From: Coprinellus micaceus
Taxonomy: Eukaryota > Basidiomycota > Agaricomycetes > Agaricales > Psathyrellaceae
Direction: 5' to 3'
Length of the DNA stretch: 64,000 bases
Assembly (NCBI GenBank): GCA_951394405.1
Contig: OX596337.1
Location: 2,666,001 to 2,730,000 of the forward strand
The notes under the pieces are model-generated. The model did not search any database. It was not told the DNA's origin and saw nothing but the letters and a program-made list of their open reading frames with translations. Positions within the stretch are counted from its first letter, which is position 1. Each line of letters begins with the position of its first letter. This document shows positions 58,510-64,000 of this stretch, piece after piece. A program made the position numbers and the translations under genes.

Positions 58510-59590
58510 GGGCGCTAAACGGATGGGGGCCCAGGGAGATAAGGTATGGGTGGACGGGCGGGAAGGAGGGAAGGAACGGCTGGTGCCTCTGCACCGTCCT
58601 TTAATATGAAACGGAAGGTAAAAAGAAAGGTAGCGAGACAACAGACGGCACGCAGACGACAAAACCAACCTGTAAGCCCAGTTTGGTAAAATCATATCAC
58701 AAACCACCCGCTGGGGATAGACCCCGATGGACAGGGTGCACTGAGCGCCGCTAGCCGGCCCCCATCCTCCATGTTCCCTTCGGAATGACATATTCGCGGT
58801 GATCAGAGTCCGCTATGACGCTTTGTCGAGGAGACTACATTCTAAGGCCTCCATTTTCTGCGCTGAAACTGAAGAAATTGGACAAGAGGTTGAATCAGTC
58901 ACAAATAGTGGACCTTTGTGTCAATTCAGTACCTCAATCCCTGATGGACATAGCCACGCCAGGCTATGTCCGTGCACATTGCGCCCAAACATTGCGGACC
59001 ATGAGGTTTGCCGGCTGTAGCCAGGCGATTTTTGGCCCTCTCCGACTATGACGGTAGGCATGGAGGATGGCAAGGTGCGAGGGTGCGCACAACGCGACCG
59101 ATCGTGCTTCCTCCGTGGTCCGGAACACCCGGAGAACGGCATCCGCACGGCATGGCTGGGCGCCTTGGCCAACCAGGGCATAACGTCGGCGCTTATGGTG
59201 CGCGGGGCAACATTTCCCAGCCAGCCCCTGCTTTTTCGGTAGCGACGCCAGCGACACGGGCACCCAACACCGTCGACAGAAACTTAGCATGAGGCAGATG
59301 CCCTTCCCAACGTTTTGTCCTCCTCGGTATCTCATGAAATTTGAATTGTGGTGGAAATGAGGGGCAAAATGACCATGCGAGTTTCGGGAATCGGCCGGCA
59401 TCGGCAGAGTAAAATTAGACGCTGATGGGGTGACTATCTCGTCGAGCCCCTCCAATCGCTCCCACTGCAGACGTCTATTAAAAGACTGTCCTGAACCATA
59501 ATGTACACTAGGATGGATAAGGCGAACAGCCATGTCATGAAGCACGTCAAGAAATCATAGAACGTACCCCACTCCCCCCATAACACCCCT
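58510..59590. other. Intergenic, 1.1 kb, chitin deacetylase promoter side
   Basis: Holds the upstream region of the chitin deacetylase gene and the 3' flank of TFG1. A minus-strand frame of 193 codons (59545-58964) has Cys/His/Arg-rich, non-protein-like composition, an equivalent plus-strand frame, and no splice context, so it is not called. Confidence 0.4.
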
Positions 59591-61761
59591 CTAACCGAGA
59601 CCAGGCCGTAAAGCAAGTACGCCGTCCTTCAAAATAGCAATCCTCTTTACCATCCCAGAGAATTCGTCCTTCTTCTCCTTGCTGATAAGGTAGGGATTGA
59701 AGTGCTGAATGCATTCTCGTGTCGTCCCGTTCGGCGTGCTCTTCAGCCAACTAATGAGAAGTGCCTCCAGCTCCGCCGTCGTAACGACCTTGTTCACCTT
59801 CTTCTTCTTCGGCCTGGGCTGCCCTCCGTTGAGGCTGGGGTTAGTTGGGGAAGCTGGAGAGTCGTCTGCTTTGCGCTTGTTGCTCACTGGCGATTGTGGG
59901 GGGTTGGCAAGCGGGCTAGTTGCACGGCTTGGGGTGGGGCTGTTCGCTCGACTGCCCCCAGGAGAGTTCCCTCTGCTACCGTTTGATAGACCTGGAAGGC
60001 TGGGTTTGTTTGTTTTTGGGCTAGTCGCTCGTTGGGCCAGGAGGGAGTGACCGCCAAGATTTGATGCCGCTGGTGAAGTCGCCCTTGAACTCGACATGGG
60101 AGATTTGTTGGGTGTGGACTTTGGTGGCTGAACCTTAGGATCGATTTGTTGAGGCTGTTGCTGGATAGCGGGGCCCGTGTGGACGGGCTCTGGTTCCTCC
60201 TCCTCCTCCTCCTCCTGTTTAAATGGTGAGCTGTCTGCAACGGCGCATAAGAGGCATACAGTGACGTACCGAGCTGGCATACGGATTCTTATCCTCATCA
60301 CTCTCGTAAGCGTTATTGCCCTCCCGCGACTTGATCATCTTCTCCAGAGCCTTTTGGGTCCTGGGCTTGTCCTTGCTGTCAAACAAGTCGTTTTCATCGT
60401 CCTCCTCTATTGCCCCGTCATTCGCCTTATTAGCCCGCTGGTATTCACGCTTAAGTCGCTCCTGCAGACCAATTGAATGAACACCGTGCCAAGAATGGGG
60501 TCTTAGGAACTAACCTCGGCCTCCTTGGCTTCTTCATCCTCACCATCCACCTGCATTTGCTCGTCATCGTCGGCAAAGTCTTCTTCATAAACCTGCTCGT
60601 CGATGTCACCTTCCCCGCCCAGTTCCTTCTCCCGACGCCTTCGCGAAGCACCATCTTCGTCATCATCGTCACCGAACAGATGCCCGCCCCCACTATCCAC
60701 AGTCTTGAGCCTCCGTCCGCCGGGGGCAAGACTTTGGGATTCCGGCTTCACCTCAGGCTCTCCCTTGAACATCGCAGCGGTGGCAGAGGAGGCTCCTTTC
60801 CCTCCATTGAACGAAGCAAGCCAAACTTGAGGATCCTTCTTCTGGCTTTGCGTATACTGTGAAATCACCGCGGTCAGCGAACGCAGCCCTTAGAATCAAA
60901 CCAGATGGTTAATACCAGAGCATCCACGTTCGCTGTGTCCGTCGGTAGATCATGCTTGATTTTCTTTTGAAACTTGTACCACCGATGCGCGGGTACGAAC
61001 TTGAACGCATCGTTGGCAGCAGGCATAAAGAAACCATGCGTGTCCGCCTTGGAGACCTCCTCCAGGTGCCCCACCCAGTACTCCTCCTTGTTCGACGACG
61101 AATCCTCCATAACCCACGGATACCTCTCCTCCTTTCGCAGCTGGCGCTGATGCTCAGGCACGGGAAACACCTGTCTCGTCTTCTTCTGGAATCGTTTCTT
61201 CCCCGCCGGCCCCTTCCCCTTATCCTTCCCACCTGCCGCACCGGGCCCAGCATACTGGTGGCTGTCTGGATGAATGGGCTTGCCCTCTGCGTCGACCATC
61301 ACCACCTTCCCATCCACCCCAATAACTGGCTTGCCGTCCGGGCCCAGCATAGGACCGACCGCCTGCGGGACCGCCGTCGTCGTAGCCCCCGAGTCATTCA
61401 TCCTCAGATCCTTCCTATTCAGCTTGATCGGCTGCTGCCACCGGTTGATATCCACATTTTTCCTCGAGTCGAACTTCATAACGTCGTACTTCCAGCCCTG
61501 CAGCGCCGACGAGAGTATCCGGAACTCAGAGTACTGGGTATTGGGGAGTTGGAAGATATCCTCGTCATCAACGCTTGCCTGGGACGTCGTAGGGGTAGCA
61601 CCGGCTGCTGGTGGGGTCGGGCGGGATTTCTGTGGAGAAGCATCTCGAGCCTGTGTTGGGGCTGCCTGTGCTGGCGCGTGGTTCCCATTGACGCTATTTT
61701 GCTTCTGTATTGGCTTCTTCTTGGGGTGAAAGAGCAACGAAAGGTCATGTTTCGGCGGCAT
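59591..61761 (-). CDS. TFG1: Transcription initiation factor TFIIF subunit alpha (TFG1 / RAP74)
   Basis: Large subunit of TFIIF, bound to RNA polymerase II during initiation and elongation. Four exons: 61761-60916, 60856-60515, 60461-60270, 60214-59591; 667 aa. The N-terminal dimerisation domain is split as in fungi: YSEFRILSSALQGWKYDVMKFDS, a low-complexity insert, then YPWVMEDSSSNKEEYWVGHLE and FFMPAANDAFKFVPAHRWYKFQ. The middle is acidic (GDDDDEDGAS, EEDFADDDEQ) with mixed-charge helices, followed by a Ser/Pro-rich part with repeated RATSP/RANSP units. The C-terminal winged helix is present (AELEALLISWLKS, CIQHFNPYLISKEKKDEF, RIAILKDGVLALRPG), the part that binds FCP1 phosphatase. The last intron acceptor is placed before the poly-Glu run; alternatives would change only a few residues. 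Confidence 0.94.
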
Positions 61762-62264
61762 GATTGCTGTGAGAAAGAGGCCTTCGTACACGCTCGGAGG
61801 AGGTCCTGGGACTGCCGAAGGATTGTCCCGTGGTATGCGGTATGAGGGGAAACGAGGCGGAGTGGTCTTTTTATTCGACACTTCAGCTAAGAAGTATGGA
61901 GAACAAGGGTGAAGACAAAAGCCATGACGACTCTTGGCAGTATGCTGTGGCCACGCTTTGTCACGCAACCCAACGGCCTGGGTTACTAACAGGCCCAAAT
62001 AGAAGTCAAGTCCACTGCCCCTGTCGATCCATCAAATGGCGTTGCGCCGCTGGCTTGCCACACGGACTCCACCTTCAATTCACTCTCTCTCTCTCAGGGT
62101 TCCCAGGGTGCGGTTTGCATTTCGTGAATAGAAAAACAGCTGTACCTGAGATGACACCACGCCACGATAAAGAACTCGTCAAGTCCCAAGAAAAAGAGCA
62201 ATTGCCAAAAGAAAACACAACCCAACATAAATAAGGTGGACCAGCCGGAGACAAAGGAAAGCCA
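61762..62264. other. Intergenic, TFG1 promoter and bHLH gene 3' region
   Basis: About 0.5 kb with a CACTCTCTCTCTCTCAGG tract near 62081. Short frames only; no gene is supported. Confidence 0.5.
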
Positions 62265-64000
62265 TTACGAAGAGGTTGGGGGCGCTTGGGAGGGTGGTAT
62301 TGCGTCGGTTCTATGGCCTCCGTTCTGGTTGATGAGCTGGTTGACGGTGGATGTGGAGGGTGGGTGGGTGATTGGCGGGAGGAGGTTTTGTGGCTGTTGC
62401 TGGGGTTGTTGATTTGCAGGAGGTAGGTGGGGAAACTGGGCAGAGATGGGTGGTATCTGCCCATACGGCACCTGGTGGTGTGGAGGTGGAGGACCGTTTG
62501 GACCAAGGAAGCTTGGCATGGGACCACCGTGACGTAAGGCCTCGTTCTCCCGACGCAAAGCATCAACCTCTGCCAGCAACTCCGCGCTCTGGTCCTTGAG
62601 GTGCGTGACATACTCAATTGCTGGTTGGTGGCGACTGTCAGTGTGTGGACAACGGGGTGTCGTAAAATGCAAGCTTACCCTTCGTTAGAATCTCCCATTT
62701 GCTCGCCTTCATCCCACGGTCTTGAGGCAGCTGATCTCGTAGGTCGTCAAACAGCTCTTTCATCTCTTTCCGACGTTTCCGCTCTGCGAGTTTATGCGAG
62801 ACCCTGAGTTCTGGAGAACGGGAGTATGGCGTTGCTCCTTCCTTCTTGAAGCCGGCCCCTGTCTCGTCGTGAGCGGAGCTTGGACCTGAGCCCGGAATAT
62901 TGTCCTGTCGCGAAGGGGGCCGTGAGCGCTCATGAAGGCGCGAAGGCGGAACAGAGGGATTTGTCAACGCGTCCGTTACTGACATGCGACGGTCTTGGGG
63001 GAAATTCATCGGGGGAATCGTGTTCGTATGGATTGCAGGGTCGAACGGCCTGTTCACCTGATGATCTCCTTCGCCACCCAGAGGGTTCGGGTGGTCCCAA
63101 GTGAATGAAGCCATGCTTCCGGGTAGTTTGGAGGGTGGAAGGGGTTCGTCATGGTTGAGTGCTTGCACAAATCCTGGGAAGATAGCGGGAGCAGAGTCTC
63201 GCCTTTCATTCATGAGGTTCCAGGGGCTGATACGCGAATCGACTGAATTGCGGCGGTCCTCAAGGCTGAGTTGAGCTATTCGTTGGGTATCGATAGTGGA
63301 GCCACGTCGCTTGGGTGCCGGTGCTTCAGTGTCAACTTCCATGATGCTGGGGACACCAGGGCCGACCAGTTGGGGGTCGATTTCTTCACCCACCGGTAGG
63401 AACATGGATCGGTCGGTGGACAGCTTGCGCTTCGTTCCGTGAGGGGCGGAGAGGTGAGGAAGTGTGATAGGACCAGAGGCCCCAGCAGCAATTGAATGGC
63501 GGCGCATGGAAAAGTCAAAGTTTTCTCTACTTCGACGGGCGAGCGCGTCCTGGCGTTCATGATCGCCGTTCATATGATTGGGTTCCTTGGGAGCAGCGGA
63601 AGCTTGTGAAACGTTAGCGAAGTTGGTGGCGACGCGCAGCGGCGTGGTACGAGAGGGCACACCTGAATAGTTACGTGAGGGGTCATGGAGGTCATGGGAG
63701 GTGGAAGATGAGACGCGAAGACCGTTCTGGTCTGTCGAGGGAGACCGCAACAGCTTTCGAATTTGCGACCCATGATCGGATGGCTGGGGCGTGGCGTCGC
63801 CGAAAACGTAAGGGGATGCAGGGCGAGGGTCAAGCATTGGGGGTTTGAAGCCCGATTCGTGGTACACGGGAGAGGGGGCAGACCCTGCAGAATTGGGCTG
63901 CTCTGGCTGGTGGCGAAACCCCGTATTGAGCTTCATGCTGCCACTCGCCGTCGGAGCAGCATGGAGCGACGGGTCCGTGATGGAGCCCCTTCGCTGGGTC
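62265..64000 (-). CDS. bHLH transcription factor, 5' end beyond the window
   Basis: Two exons seen: 64000-62677 (open to the window edge) and 62620-62265, joined by a 56-nt phase-1 intron inside the helix-loop-helix. The bHLH reads [26 protein letters not shown] (basic region with the His/Glu/Arg E-box contacts), loop [16 protein letters not shown], second helix [10 protein letters not shown], followed by a short leucine-zipper-like coil [19 protein letters not shown]. Long Ser/Pro-rich regions precede it and a Pro/Gln-rich tail follows. The frame has no stop up to the right edge, and the Met at 63936 sits inside a conserved-looking sequence, so the true start is probably outside. Closest known type: fungal Esc1-like bHLH proteins; target genes unknown. 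Confidence 0.85.

Noticed and set aside
58964..59545. 193-codon open frame on the minus strand
   Set aside because: No ordinary protein composition, equally long frames on the opposite strand, no splice context; most likely chance.
1..64000. tRNA, rRNA, retrotransposon or CRISPR features
   Set aside because: Looked for T-loop consensus, reverse transcriptase or transposase motifs, long terminal repeats and regularly spaced repeats; none seen by eye. A tRNAscan-SE and RepeatMasker run would settle this.

Overview
The window is nuclear DNA from a filamentous basidiomycete, most likely an Agaricomycete (mushroom-forming) fungus. The species cannot be told from the sequence alone. Genes are intron-dense: introns are mostly 45-70 nt with GT..AG ends and CTNAC-like branch sites, exons are often tiny (6, 14, 15, 21, 25 nt), and intergenic gaps are a few hundred bases. 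All content is ordinary fungal housekeeping genes. I see no plasmid, virus, intact transposon, CRISPR array or rRNA/tRNA gene. Exon models were built by hand from splice signals, frame continuity and family alignment from memory; exon lengths sum to intact reading frames unless an entry says otherwise.

Layout. 0-7.2 kb: 3' end of SWC4/DMAP1, VTC1 (polyphosphate polymerase subunit), a divergent pair of spliceosome genes (U1-C and LSM3), an unknown 198-aa gene, and the F-box/LRR protein GRR1. 7.7-18 kb: a PAF-acetylhydrolase-type lipase, NAA10 (N-terminal acetyltransferase), a DUF676-type alpha/beta hydrolase, a single-zinc-finger protein, a CCDC97 homologue and the Myb factor REB1/TTF1. 18-24.2 kb: a membrane-anchored double amidohydrolase whose second half has lost its metal ligands, a 90-aa two-exon gene, and a GRR1 paralogue without F-box. 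25.5-34.5 kb: two RhoGEF genes tail to tail. 34.7-43.5 kb: a RING protein, glycogen branching enzyme, LEU2 with a 10-bp minisatellite just past its stop, and the helicase SPB4. 43.5-50.7 kb: an L-fuconate dehydratase (ENOSF1 type), HIS6, ribosomal protein L35 and a GCK-III/STE20 kinase. 51.4-64 kb: a perilipin, a 4.1-kb gene-poor block, a GPI-anchored chitin deacetylase, TFIIF alpha (TFG1), and a bHLH factor running off the right edge.

The genes do not form a pathway cluster. Recurring themes are RNA processing (U1-C, LSM3, CCDC97, SPB4), RNA polymerase factors (TFIIF alpha, REB1), Rho/polarity signalling (two RhoGEFs, GCK-III kinase, GRR1) and lipid, polyphosphate and glycogen storage (perilipin, lipase, VTC1, GLC3). 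No previously undescribed system is evident. The points most worth a second look are the duplicated GRR1 that lost its F-box, the degenerate second domain of the amidohydrolase, the 90-aa gene, the adjacent RhoGEFs and the gene-poor block.
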